Shown piece by piece: positions 26,811 to 35,314 of a stretch of DNA of 64,000 nt. This stretch comes from an uncultured Chitinophaga sp. (GTDB lineage Bacteria > Bacteroidota > Bacteroidia > Chitinophagales > Chitinophagaceae). The stretch is from NCBI RefSeq assembly GCF_946479755.1, contig NZ_CAMLHC010000008.1, positions 62,001-126,000 on the forward strand, in the 5' to 3' direction. Below the pieces are notes generated by a model. It was not told the DNA's origin. It was given only the letters and a program-made list of their open reading frames with translations, and searched no databases. The stretch's first letter is position 1; each line of letters opens with the position of its first letter. Both the position numbers and the translations under genes were made by a program.

Positions 26811-26818
26811 TATATTTG
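26811..26818 (+). promoter_or_regulatory. -7 box TATATTTG of the DUF4197 gene
   Basis: Exact TAnnTTTG match 28 bases before the ATG at 26847. No clear -33 TTG. Confidence 0.45.
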
Positions 26819-26846
26819 AAACATTAATACATATCATCACAACATT

Positions 26847-27605
26847 ATGCTGAAAAAAACACTGTTGGTTCTCCTGGGCGTTGGCTGTATGCACGCCAGT
26901 CAGGCGCAATTGCTGAACAAACTGAAAAAGCTCAAAAATTCCGGCTCCACCACTACAAACACCACTACTACCACCAAAAGTGGCGGTGGCAGTTTCACTG
27001 AAAATGAAGCTGGTTCCGCTATCAAGGAAGCACTGGCGAAAGGCGTGGCTAATGGTATCGCTAATCTCAATAAAACCGATGGCTTCTTCGGTAATGAACT
27101 GTATAAACTGTTATTACCTCCTGATGCGGTGAAAATCGGCAACACCCTGCGTGCTATCGGTTTAGGCCCACAGGTGGACCAGGCTATCCTGCAGATCAAC
27201 CGCTCCGCGGAAAAAGCAGTAGGATATGCTGCGCCCATCTTTGTGAATGCCATCAAACAGATGACCCTCACAGATGCGATCAACCTGGTAAAAGGCGGTA
27301 ACAATTCGGCTACCGAATTTTTCAAAAGCAAAACCACCGATCAGCTGAAAGCCGCTTTCTCTCCCGTGGTGAAAGGCTCGCTTGACAGCACCAGCGCTAC
27401 CCGCTACTATTCAGACATCGTGAATACGTACAACAAACTGCCGACGACGTTCAATAAAGCCAACCCCAATCTGCAGGACTATGTGACTACGATGGCAGTG
27501 AATGCCCTGTTCGATCAGATCGGCAAAGAAGAAGCCGCCATCCGCGCCAATCCTGCTGCCAGGACCACTGATATCCTGAAAAAGGTGTTTGGAAACGTCC
27601 TGTAG
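26847..27605 (+). CDS. DUF4197 exported protein
   Basis: A 252-residue protein with a signal peptide (cleavage near SQAQ), then a Ser/Thr-rich low-complexity linker (about 28-50). A helical DUF4197 domain follows: AIKEALAKGVANGIANLNKT, LLPPDAVKIGNTLRAIGLG, and ARTTDILKKVFGNVL at the end. The family occurs widely in Gram-negative bacteria and its function is unknown. It is a single-gene unit ended by a bidirectional terminator. Confidence 0.88.
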   Translation: MLKKTLLVLLGVGCMHASQAQLLNKLKKLKNSGSTTTNTTTTTKSGGGSFTENEAGSAIKEALAKGVANGIANLNKTDGFFGNELYKLLLPPDAVKIGNTLRAIGLGPQVDQAILQINRSAEKAVGYAAPIFVNAIKQMTLTDAINLVKGGNNSATEFFKSKTTDQLKAAFSPVVKGSLDSTSATRYYSDIVNTYNKLPTTFNKANPNLQDYVTTMAVNALFDQIGKEEAAIRANPAARTTDILKKVFGNVL

Positions 27606-27634
27606 TGGCTCGCAAAGACACTTCAGACTAATAA

Positions 27635-27681
27635 AAAGCAAAGGAGCGAAGATCAAATGCTGATCTCCGCTCCTTTGCTTT
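27635..27681. terminator. Bidirectional terminator, DUF4197 and flavin reductase genes
   Basis: Arms of 14 bases (27635-27648 and 27668-27681, core GCAAAGGAGCG) extended inward, after one mismatch, by AGATCA/TGATCT. It serves two convergent genes. Confidence 0.8.
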
Positions 27682-27739
27682 CTTATTTAATCCCAAAATC
27701 GCTTTGTGTCTTTGCTCTCTTACAATGCTTTGCGAGAAA

Positions 27740-28618
27740 CTACGCGCTGAGCAATACCTGCCAGGCCTCTTCTACCTTGTTCGCCTCCAGCAGCTGTTTG
27801 GCGTAGTGATGCAGTTCACGCTCCATCTCATCCGGTGTAAGACTGTAATACTGGATGATGTTTTTCAGGTGATTATCTTCAAATGTAGGGTCCACAAAGG
27901 GCATTTCATGTACGTTGCCCAGTTTACCCAGGTCATTACCGGTGAGGATGGCGCTGTTGCGTATGGATAACGGTAACGCATCTACGCCGATACCAAGTTG
28001 CGTGTTGGGTTTGGGCACTTCAAAGATGGCGTCGCCGGAAGCGCGGCAATAGTAGTCGCCGCCCATGCGGGCCACGAGATCTATTTTCTGCGGATCTATC
28101 CTGCCTTTGGCGTCGAAAATATCATCGTTGATATGGATCAGTACCGGTTCGCAGATAACAAGGTTGCCGGCGCCGCCCTGGTTGCCCGTTTCGATGATCT
28201 GCTTTACCACACATTCCATTTGTACAGGACTTTCCTTTACACGGAGCGGTTTTATTTTTTCCGAAGGCACAGGTGTAAAGCCGGCCTTCACAAACTCGTC
28301 TACGCCCAGGGGATATTCGCAGCTGGCCAGCGATGTTTGTTGGACCATACTGTAGGTGACCACGTTGATCACTACCTCTCGGGTAGCATACACATTTTCC
28401 AGCGTGTGTTTGGTGGTGTTGTCACGCACGCGCCTGGATGGTGAAAATATGAGTGTGGGCGGATTGGTACCGAACAGGTTGAAGAAGCTGAAGGGTGATA
28501 AATTCGGCTGCCCTTCCGCATCGATGGTGCTGGCAAAACAAATAGGCCGTGGGGCTATAGCGCCCTGCAGATAAGCCTGCAGCTCGCTGGTCTTAATGTC
28601 AGACGGAACTACCTTCAT
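27740..28618 (-). CDS. Flavin reductase-like (FMN-binding split barrel) protein
   Basis: A 292-residue protein with the flavin reductase-like fold in residues 1-200: QGAIAPRPICFASTIDAEGQ, SPFSFFNLFGTNPPTLIFS and the DNTTKHTLENV loop. A C-terminal extension of about 90 residues follows. It starts 2 bases after the stop codon of the fumarylacetoacetate hydrolase-family gene, so the two are translationally close. In Bacteroidota this pair commonly accompanies aromatic amino acid breakdown, but no other pathway gene is present here, so the substrate is uncertain. Confidence 0.85.
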   Translation of the reverse strand: MKVVPSDIKTSELQAYLQGAIAPRPICFASTIDAEGQPNLSPFSFFNLFGTNPPTLIFSPSRRVRDNTTKHTLENVYATREVVINVVTYSMVQQTSLASCEYPLGVDEFVKAGFTPVPSEKIKPLRVKESPVQMECVVKQIIETGNQGGAGNLVICEPVLIHINDDIFDAKGRIDPQKIDLVARMGGDYYCRASGDAIFEVPKPNTQLGIGVDALPLSIRNSAILTGNDLGKLGNVHEMPFVDPTFEDNHLKNIIQYYSLTPDEMERELHHYAKQLLEANKVEEAWQVLLSA

Positions 28619-28620
28619 GC

Positions 28621-29634
28621 CTATACGTTTTTCTTAAGTGCCAGTATAGAGAAGTCAGTGTCCTCTTTAACGATGGTGTTGCTGAGAGTGCCCAGCCCTT
28701 CTATTTCCATTTCCACCACATCGCCGGGTTGCAGCCATTGTTCCGTATAATTGGGATCGTTGAGTTTGCCGGTGCCGTTCAGCTCCAGGAAACAGCCGGT
28801 ACCTACGGTGCCGCTGCCGATCACATCGCCGGGCATGATGTTGACGCCATAAGCGCAACGTTCCACGATCTCGGCAAACGTCCAGTCCATGTCGCCCATG
28901 TTGCCTTCGCTGACCTGTATGCCGTTGACTTTACAGGTCATTTTCAGGTTGTAGTTATTACCGGTATGTCCGGGTTTGGCAGGAACCAGGAATTCCTCCA
29001 GTTCGTCCGGTGTTACCAGCATTGGGCCTATCACGGTGCTGAAGTCCTTCCCCTTGGCGGGGCCCAGGTTGAGTTTCATCTCTTCCATCTGCAGGGTGCG
29101 GGCGCTCATATCGTTCATGATCATAAAACCGCCGATGTAATCATCTGCTTCTGCTGCGGTAATATTGCGGCCGGCTTTGCAGATCACGATCGCTGCTTCC
29201 AGCTCGAAGTCCAGTTTGTCGAAATGGTCCGGCATACAGTGAATATCGCCGGGGCCCTGGATAGCGTTGTGATTGGTGAAATAAAAGATAGGATACTGAT
29301 CAAACTCGGGGATCATCTCTACCTTACGGTTTCTCCGTGCGGCAGCCACATGTTGCCGGAAAGCATAGCCATCGCGGCAGGAAGTGGGGAATGGTACGGG
29401 CGACAGCAGCTGAACGCTCTCCACCGGGATACCTTTGGCGGTGCCCGGATGTTTGCCGGCTTTCAGGCTGGCGTCAGCCTGACGGGCCACATCGATCACG
29501 TCTTCCCACATCATCAGGAACATCCCCATGTTATTGGGCAGGTCCGGATGCAGTTCCTGGGTGTTGTATAACTGCCCGTTGACAAGAACGGCCAGCTGGT
29601 CTGTTTCCTCTCTTAAATAACTTACAAGTTTCAT
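28621..29634 (-). CDS. Fumarylacetoacetate hydrolase family protein
   Basis: A 337-residue FAH-fold enzyme. The metal and catalytic region is visible: DFELEAAIVICKAGRNI (metal-binding Glu), DYIGGFMIMNDMSARTLQ, GPAKGKDFSTVIGPMLV and IGSGTVGTGCFLELNG. It probably cleaves a C-C bond of a diketo acid, with fumarylacetoacetate in tyrosine degradation the best guess. The start ATG 29634 fits the promoter at 29665-29672. It is first in a two-gene operon with the flavin reductase. Confidence 0.88.
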   Translation of the reverse strand: MKLVSYLREETDQLAVLVNGQLYNTQELHPDLPNNMGMFLMMWEDVIDVARQADASLKAGKHPGTAKGIPVESVQLLSPVPFPTSCRDGYAFRQHVAAARRNRKVEMIPEFDQYPIFYFTNHNAIQGPGDIHCMPDHFDKLDFELEAAIVICKAGRNITAAEADDYIGGFMIMNDMSARTLQMEEMKLNLGPAKGKDFSTVIGPMLVTPDELEEFLVPAKPGHTGNNYNLKMTCKVNGIQVSEGNMGDMDWTFAEIVERCAYGVNIMPGDVIGSGTVGTGCFLELNGTGKLNDPNYTEQWLQPGDVVEMEIEGLGTLSNTIVKEDTDFSILALKKNV

Positions 29635-29664
29635 GATTTGTATTGTTCTGGTTGTATGATTGAC

Positions 29665-29672
29665 CAAATATA
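29665..29672 (-). promoter_or_regulatory. -7 box TATATTTG of the FAH operon
   Basis: Minus-strand exact TAnnTTTG match (29672-29665), 31 bases before the start codon at 29634. It falls inside the longer open frame, supporting the shorter protein. Confidence 0.5.
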
Positions 29673-29722
29673 AGGATGCTCCTGCGGTTTTTTTATATAA
29701 TTTAGGAAGATAAATACCTGTT

Positions 29723-30850
29723 ATGAAATCCCTTTTATGGCCCCTTTGTCTGCTGTTTGTGCTGCCGTTGGCAACTACAGCGCAGTCATCTTCCCGTTAT
29801 ACCATCTCCCCACTGGCCAAACTACCGGCTGATAGTCTCCTGAAAACAAGGCTCCTGGTAAGCCTGGACGGATTTCTGAAAGACAAAGACCATCCCGGAC
29901 AGCCCTCCGTTTACATGGACACGGCGTACCTCAGGGGCGACAAGATGGGTTTCGAAGAAATAGTAAAAGTGGAGAACAGCGCGAAAAGCAGGGACACCAA
30001 TTTCTACAAGGCGCAACTGCAGAACGTGATAAAGCTGAAGACAGAAGGAGAATACCTGGTTAAACTCAGTTTCATAGGGATGGCCGGCGATCAGCCGGTA
30101 GTGCGCATGATTTATAATATGATCGCCAGGGACAGGCAGGACCGCTTTGTTTTTTATCCCGTCCGCGACTATGTGGTCAAAGACTGGAAGCAGCAACGGG
30201 TAGGCAATATTCACTACCTGTATCCCTATACGCTGGATATGAATGCGGCAAGGCGCTTCGATCGTTTTAACACAGAGGTGGCCCGCTGGTTTGGGGTGAA
30301 GCCGGTGAGGCTGCATTATTACCATTGCAGCGATGCACAGCAACTGTTGCGGGTGAAAGGCGTGGATTATGATGCGAATGCCAGCTACATGCGACGCGGG
30401 GATTCAGATTCGGAAAACAATATCTTCATGAGCGGGGTAGGCAGTCCGTGGTATGGGCATGACCTTATCCACTTCTACTGCGATAAGTTTCTCTCCCAAC
30501 CAAGGAACAGGGCCATGGAAGAAGGGCTGGCATACTATGCCGACGGTGGCTGGGGTGAATCATATGCCACCTGCCTGGGGGGACTGAAAAAATACGCCGC
30601 CGTCCATCCGGCGGAAGACCTGTACCAGGTTTTTAAAAACAACGTGAGTGCGGGAGATATCAACCTGAAGTATACGATCAATGCTTTGTTGCTGGAGGAG
30701 GTGATACGCCGGCATGGAGTTCCGAAGGCATTGGACATGCTGAAGGCAGAAAATAACGATGCCGGGCTGGAACAGCTGCTACGGGTGCATTTTGGGATTA
30801 CACCGGCTAATTTTAACGAAAACATCAGGAAGCGCTTAGCTGCCAGCTGA
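29723..30850 (+). CDS. Exported gluzincin-like protein with HDxxH
   Basis: A 375-residue protein with a signal peptide (cleavage near TTAQ). I do not recognise a named family. The C-terminal half resembles MA-clan (gluzincin) peptidases: GHDLIHFYCDKF around residue 253 followed by NRAMEEGLAYYADGG, the expected zinc-ligand Glu helix. The catalytic Glu of HExxH is replaced by Asp, so activity may be lost or altered. It precedes a serine hydrolase gene by 41 bases on the same strand, probably as one transcript. Confidence 0.7.
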   Translation: MKSLLWPLCLLFVLPLATTAQSSSRYTISPLAKLPADSLLKTRLLVSLDGFLKDKDHPGQPSVYMDTAYLRGDKMGFEEIVKVENSAKSRDTNFYKAQLQNVIKLKTEGEYLVKLSFIGMAGDQPVVRMIYNMIARDRQDRFVFYPVRDYVVKDWKQQRVGNIHYLYPYTLDMNAARRFDRFNTEVARWFGVKPVRLHYYHCSDAQQLLRVKGVDYDANASYMRRGDSDSENNIFMSGVGSPWYGHDLIHFYCDKFLSQPRNRAMEEGLAYYADGGWGESYATCLGGLKKYAAVHPAEDLYQVFKNNVSAGDINLKYTINALLLEEVIRRHGVPKALDMLKAENNDAGLEQLLRVHFGITPANFNENIRKRLAAS

Positions 30851-30891
30851 TAATTTTATATTTTGGCAATCAGAACCACTCTTGCTGCTCT

Positions 30892-32139
30892 ATGATGCGT
30901 CAATGTTTGCTGTTGCTGCTTTGCGGCAGCCTGTCGCTGGTACAGGCACAGCCCCGTACAGATACCCTGCTGAAAAACATGTTCGACCGCGAGGCTACCC
31001 CGCTGTTGCGGCATATGCTGCAACACCCTGATTCTTTCCGGTATCAGCTGATTTATACCCAGATTGACCGGGACGCCAATAACCAGCCGCATTTCAGGCA
31101 TTATTACCTCAACGTGGACGCGAATCAGTATTTTAATCCGGCCAGTACGGTAAAGCTGCCCATCGCCCTGCTGGCGCTGGAGAAGATGAGGGAACTCAAA
31201 GTTCGAGGACTGGATGGTAATACCACTATGTTGACCGACAGCAGCGGCAGCGGACAGCTAACCGTGCATACGGACAGTACGGCCAAAAGCGGGCTGCCAT
31301 CGATCAACCATTACATCAAACGGATTTTCCTGATCAGTGATAACGATGCCTATAACCGTTTGTATGAGTTCGTAGGACAGCAGTCCATTCACAAAAGGTT
31401 ATGGAAAAAAGGCTATGAAGACGTTCGTATCGTGCGGCGGTTTATGCCGTTGTCTGAAGAGGAAAACAGGCACACCGGCGCCATCCGGTTTGTGAAAAAC
31501 GGCAAGACGCTGTACAGTCAGCCACCGGCCGTTAGCCGGCTGTCTTACGACTATAGCAGAAACATCCGGATAGGTGCAGGCTATATGGATAAAAATGAGC
31601 ACCTGGTATCCGAACCAATGGATTTCACGAAGCATAACAACCTGCCGTTGCAGCGCCTGCAACAGATGCTGCAATCGGTGATTTTCCCGGAGTCGGTGCC
31701 GGCGGAACAACGTTTCCGGATAGCTCCGCAGGACTACCAGTTCCTGTACCGGTATATGTCTGAATACCCTTCAGAAAGCACAGATCCCGTTTATGACACC
31801 ACGGAATACTTCGACAGCTATACGAAGTTTTTTCTTTTTAAGGGAGCCGGGCGCCACGTGCCATCCAACATGCGGGTATTTAATAAAACCGGCTGGTCTT
31901 ACGGCTTCCTGACAGATGCGGCTTACATCGTTGATTTTGAGCATAATATAGAGTTTATGCTGACGGGAACAGTATATGTGAACCGGGACGGTATTTTAAA
32001 TGATGATAAATATGAATATGAGGCGGAAGGGTATCCCTTTTTCCGGGATGCCGGTAATATTATTTATCAGTATGAGCTGCAACGGCAACGGGCCTACCAG
32101 CCGGACCTGAAGGACTTCCGGATCGATTACAGGCCCTAA
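30892..32139 (+). CDS. Exported serine hydrolase, class A beta-lactamase-like
   Basis: A 415-residue protein with a signal peptide (cleavage near VQAQ). The penicillin-recognising fold shows STVK (catalytic Ser-x-x-Lys) near residue 85, SDN in FLISDNDAYNRLYEF and KTG in FNKTGWSYGF. The spacing is longer than in true class A beta-lactamases and inserts are present, so a peptidase or esterase role is as likely as antibiotic hydrolysis. It is probably co-transcribed with the gluzincin-like gene. Confidence 0.87.
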   Translation: MMRQCLLLLLCGSLSLVQAQPRTDTLLKNMFDREATPLLRHMLQHPDSFRYQLIYTQIDRDANNQPHFRHYYLNVDANQYFNPASTVKLPIALLALEKMRELKVRGLDGNTTMLTDSSGSGQLTVHTDSTAKSGLPSINHYIKRIFLISDNDAYNRLYEFVGQQSIHKRLWKKGYEDVRIVRRFMPLSEEENRHTGAIRFVKNGKTLYSQPPAVSRLSYDYSRNIRIGAGYMDKNEHLVSEPMDFTKHNNLPLQRLQQMLQSVIFPESVPAEQRFRIAPQDYQFLYRYMSEYPSESTDPVYDTTEYFDSYTKFFLFKGAGRHVPSNMRVFNKTGWSYGFLTDAAYIVDFEHNIEFMLTGTVYVNRDGILNDDKYEYEAEGYPFFRDAGNIIYQYELQRQRAYQPDLKDFRIDYRP

Positions 32140-32208
32140 CGGGGGCTGGTGGTCATAAATTTGACGGATAAATTAAAGATTAAAAATATCCAATTAAGGT
32201 GAAGGTTG

Positions 32209-32216
32209 TATTTTTG
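32209..32216 (+). promoter_or_regulatory. -7 box TATTTTTG of the fatty-acid hydroxylase gene
   Basis: Exact TAnnTTTG match. The predicted leader of about 95 bases contains a hairpin GGCAGCC-N8-GGCTGCC near 32229-32250. The start codon is at 32317. Confidence 0.45.
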
Positions 32217-32316
32217 TGCCTGAAATCGGCAGCCGGTGCCTTGGCTGCCTGCCGTAGTAAAATATGAGGGGTTTTATTCATTTTCCTATAACTGTTGCGC
32301 GCAAAAACTGGGATTC

Positions 32317-32973
32317 ATGAAATTTGAAAAGATTAAGAACAAAGGACAGGCAAGGTTATTTGAAAGCCAGTACCTCGAGATGCTGACCAAGACGCATCCC
32401 CTGGTGATCTGGGGAATGTATTTGCCCATTATTGGCTATATGCTCTATTATAGTCATGACACGCTAGGCTTCGAGGTAAGCACGGTGATATCGGTATTCA
32501 TAGGCGCCATGTTATTCTGGTCGTTCTTCGAATACATTATGCACCGGTTTATTTTCCACTTTGCCAGTGATAGTCCGAGGGTGCAGCGTTTTATTTACGT
32601 GATGCACGGTAACCACCACGAATATCCGAGAGACAAACAGCGTTTGTTTATGCCGCCGGTGCCGAGCCTGATCCTGGCTTCTGTGATCTTTGGCAGCCAG
32701 TACATTTTCCTGCGGCAGTATACTTTCATGTTTTTCCCCGGGTTCCTGCTGGGCTATCTGATTTATGGCAGCATGCACTATGCGATCCATGCCTGGAACC
32801 CGCCTTTCAGGTTTATGAAGCCGCTATGGCGTAATCACCACCTGCATCACTACAAAAGCGAGGATAAAGGCTTTGGTGTAAGTTCAGCTTTCTGGGACCG
32901 GGTATTCGGTACTTTCTTTGACCTGGACAAGGAGAAGGAAGACAAGGAGAAAGTAAAAGAGCTGATGTTTTGA
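32317..32973 (+). CDS. Fatty acid hydroxylase / sterol desaturase superfamily protein
   Basis: A 218-residue di-iron membrane enzyme. The histidine clusters are HRFIFH, HGNHHEYPRD, HYAIHAW and NHHLHHYK, in the order found in fatty-acid 2-hydroxylases (FA2H/Scs7). About four membrane helices are seen. Bacteroidota make sphingolipids and 2-hydroxy fatty acids, so hydroxylation of an acyl chain is a reasonable role, but the substrate is not shown. The start ATG 32317 is preferred because upstream codons show no family similarity. Confidence 0.87.
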   Translation: MKFEKIKNKGQARLFESQYLEMLTKTHPLVIWGMYLPIIGYMLYYSHDTLGFEVSTVISVFIGAMLFWSFFEYIMHRFIFHFASDSPRVQRFIYVMHGNHHEYPRDKQRLFMPPVPSLILASVIFGSQYIFLRQYTFMFFPGFLLGYLIYGSMHYAIHAWNPPFRFMKPLWRNHHLHHYKSEDKGFGVSSAFWDRVFGTFFDLDKEKEDKEKVKELMF

Positions 32974-32997
32974 TATTGTCTTATTTAAGAGATAAAT

Positions 32998-33031
32998 AAA
33001 AAGCAGGTGTTGATAAACACCTGCTTTTTTT
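32998..33031. terminator. Bidirectional terminator
   Basis: AAAAAGCAGGTGTT-GATA-AACACCTGCTTTTTTT: perfect 14-base arms with a T run, between two convergent genes. Confidence 0.9.
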
Positions 33032-33041
33032 ATGATTGATT

Positions 33042-33389
33042 TTACCATCTTTCTTCATCGTCCGGCAGGTTGTCTTGCCGGAAAGCTTCACGGGAAGCTA
33101 TTTTCTGCAGCTGTCTTTCGATGATCAGCGCCGCGATGGGCCGGTAGGGATCGGTACCTTGCCGGGCGGCATATGCCAGTATCTGTCTCACTTTTTTCTC
33201 TGACACATCAATCCTGTACAGGAGAAAGATAAACTGCTGCAGATCGGTGCTGATGAGATATTCCAGTCTTACGGCCAGTATTTCCTCCAGTTGAGCGTAA
33301 CTGATATTGTCCGGTGGCACGCTTACTTCAAAGGTCTGTTGTGCCCAATTGGCGGTCTCCTGGAGATACGGAGCAGGAAAGCTGTTCAT
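33042..33389 (-). CDS. Conserved hypothetical protein, 115 residues
   Basis: A soluble, mainly helical protein (MNSFPAPYLQETANWAQQTF at the start) without signal peptide or membrane segment. I do not recognise the family. Its start codon overlaps the stop of the DUF6263 gene in a TAATG arrangement, which suggests translational coupling. It is the last gene of a three-gene minus-strand operon. Confidence 0.75.
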   Translation of the reverse strand: MNSFPAPYLQETANWAQQTFEVSVPPDNISYAQLEEILAVRLEYLISTDLQQFIFLLYRIDVSEKKVRQILAYAARQGTDPYRPIAALIIERQLQKIASREAFRQDNLPDDEERW

Positions 33390-34330
33390 TATTTCATCTG
33401 TTTAATTTTGTAGGAGGCGTTGGTGACTACTTTCACCGGCACTTTCAGGTCCCGTTTAATGCCTTTTGCCTTATTTACTTTATAGGTGTAATTACCGTTC
33501 ATTTCGGTATTCTGTACGCAGATGCTGGGCATGCCGCTGCTGCGCATCACCAGGTAATTGGACGAAGTGGTGCCGCTGATTTCGGCGGTGGCCTTGATAT
33601 CGTCTTCGAGGGTGAGGGTTTGTACCTTGTCGGTGTTTATTTTGGAGGTACCGCCGATTTTGGCGGTCTGGGTGTCCCAGGTCTGGAGGTTCCAGTAGAG
33701 GTCTATCCTGCCTATGAGGCCGCCGCGAAGGGGAACGCTTTCTTCCCATTGGGTGCCGGTTTTGATGCCGTGGGCCGGGTACATGATCAGCAGCTGCTCC
33801 AGCCAGGCGCGGAAGGCGTCGGTCCCAAACTGGTCTTTCATCAGTTTTTTATAGGCTTCCTGCTCGTCTTTTTTCAGGGAGCTGAAAGCGGCGGCAGCGT
33901 TGTCCAGCAGGTTGTCGAGGCCATCGATTTTTGTGATGACGCCGGTGCTTTGCAGTTCCACGGTGAAGGGCTGGTTCAGCAGTTTCTGCAGGCCGGCCTG
34001 GAAAGGTTCGTCCGGCTTGCTCACTTTGGCATCCACGAATATGTTCTGGTTTTTAGCGTTGAAATTGAATCGCAGCTCTTTATACCGGAATGTCAGCGTG
34101 GCTTTGCCGGGTATTACATCGGTGATATCGATGGTGATAATATTGTTGTAATCGCGGGTAACGCGTTGCTGTGCTTCATTAATGGTGGTATAGGTCTCTG
34201 TACGGCTTTTCTGTTCCAGTTCAAACTGTTCTCCCTTGTTGAAGCTGTAGTTGATTGACATATAGTCCTGCGCCTGTGTGGTGAAGGACAATGTCAGGAA
34301 GGTAGCAATGGCGCCCAATAATTTTTTCAT
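33389..34330 (-). CDS. DUF6263-like exported protein
   Basis: A 313-residue protein with a signal peptide (cleavage near TQAQ). The body is beta-rich: INYSFNKGEQFELEQKSRTE, then NIITIDITDVIPGKATLTFR and QWEESVPLRGGL, the pattern of the Bacteroidota DUF6263 family; the match is from memory of the pattern. The function is unknown and the location probably periplasmic or outer-membrane. It is 18 bases after the TIGR02757 gene. Confidence 0.78.
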   Translation of the reverse strand: MKKLLGAIATFLTLSFTTQAQDYMSINYSFNKGEQFELEQKSRTETYTTINEAQQRVTRDYNNIITIDITDVIPGKATLTFRYKELRFNFNAKNQNIFVDAKVSKPDEPFQAGLQKLLNQPFTVELQSTGVITKIDGLDNLLDNAAAAFSSLKKDEQEAYKKLMKDQFGTDAFRAWLEQLLIMYPAHGIKTGTQWEESVPLRGGLIGRIDLYWNLQTWDTQTAKIGGTSKINTDKVQTLTLEDDIKATAEISGTTSSNYLVMRSSGMPSICVQNTEMNGNYTYKVNKAKGIKRDLKVPVKVVTNASYKIKQMK

Positions 34331-34348
34331 TACCGTAATTTATTTTAA

Positions 34349-35122
34349 TCAAACATACTTTTCGATCACACCTAATCCAAACAGGGCGAAGTCGTATTTG
34401 GCCGGGTCTTCCGGGTCCAGTTTTTTGAGCTCGTGGGTGAGCGCTACAGCTGTCTTCCAGTCTGACTTCGCATCTGATATCAGTCCCAGCCTGGTGGCCA
34501 CGCGGCTTACGTGAACATCCATGGGGCATACCAGTTGTGATGGTGAAATATGTTGCCACAGCCCAAAATCCACGCCATTTTCATCTTTTCGCACCATCCA
34601 GCGTAAATACATGTTCAATCGTTTGCATGCGGAATGCTTGGCGGGGGAAGAGATATGCTTTTCAGTACGGGCGGGATGCTCGAGGGAGAAGAACATTTTA
34701 TGGAAGCCGGTGAGGGCTTTTTCAACGTTTTCATCCTGTGGGCTGAGGTGGCCGCTGAAGGCGAATTCGAGGGAGGTGATATTGGTATAGTAATGCTGGA
34801 GGAATTCCACGAAATACAGGAGGTCAACTCCGTTAAAGGTCCGGTGGCAGAAGGTCATCAGCTTCATGCGGTCGCGCGGGTCATGATTACGGATGTAGTC
34901 ATAGGGCGCATTGTCCATATGCCGCATCAGTTCCGTGCATTTGTTGATGATGCTGGTGCGGTTGCCCCAGGCCAGTATGGCGGCAAAGAGGCCGGCTATT
35001 TCTATGTCCTGCAGTTCGCTGAAGCGGTGCGGGATGCAAATGGGGTCATTTGCAATGAAATCCGGATGATTATAGGTTGCCGCTTTCGCATTCAGGAAGT
35101 CCTTCAGTTGTTGGATCTTCAT
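34349..35122 (-). CDS. TIGR02757 (DUF2400) family protein
   Basis: A 257-residue soluble protein with the family pattern: DPICIPHRFSELQDIEIAGL, FAAILAWGNRTSIINKC, and the helix-hairpin-like end MDVHVSRVATRLGLISDAKS. The family shares features with HhH DNA-glycosylase-like proteins, but no activity is established. It is first in the operon with DUF6263 and the 115-residue protein, and is preceded by a structured hairpin at 35166-35203. Confidence 0.9.
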   Translation of the reverse strand: MKIQQLKDFLNAKAATYNHPDFIANDPICIPHRFSELQDIEIAGLFAAILAWGNRTSIINKCTELMRHMDNAPYDYIRNHDPRDRMKLMTFCHRTFNGVDLLYFVEFLQHYYTNITSLEFAFSGHLSPQDENVEKALTGFHKMFFSLEHPARTEKHISSPAKHSACKRLNMYLRWMVRKDENGVDFGLWQHISPSQLVCPMDVHVSRVATRLGLISDAKSDWKTAVALTHELKKLDPEDPAKYDFALFGLGVIEKYV

Positions 35123-35165
35123 AGTGTGTCACATGTAGCATCTGCAGCCTGGCTATACGCGTAAG

Positions 35166-35203
35166 CCACCTGCGCTGTTGCCTGAGGGCAACCGGGCAGG
35201 TGG
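35166..35203. repeat. Two-stem hairpin CCACCTGC/GCAGGTGG
   Basis: Outer perfect arms 35166-35173 and 35196-35203; inner perfect arms GTTGCC (35177-35182) and GGCAAC (35187-35192); a symmetrical 3/3 internal loop. No strong T run on either side. It may be part of the TIGR02757 leader or the end of the metabolic gene transcript at 35315. Confidence 0.5.
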
Positions 35204-35314
35204 TTTGATTCGTCAGCGCTGATAAAAGGCTGTGGATATGGTCCAGGAAAAAAATATATACTTCGTAAAGATAATTTTTAACCGGTAAGAATTAAAATCA
35301 GATTGATGAGCGTG

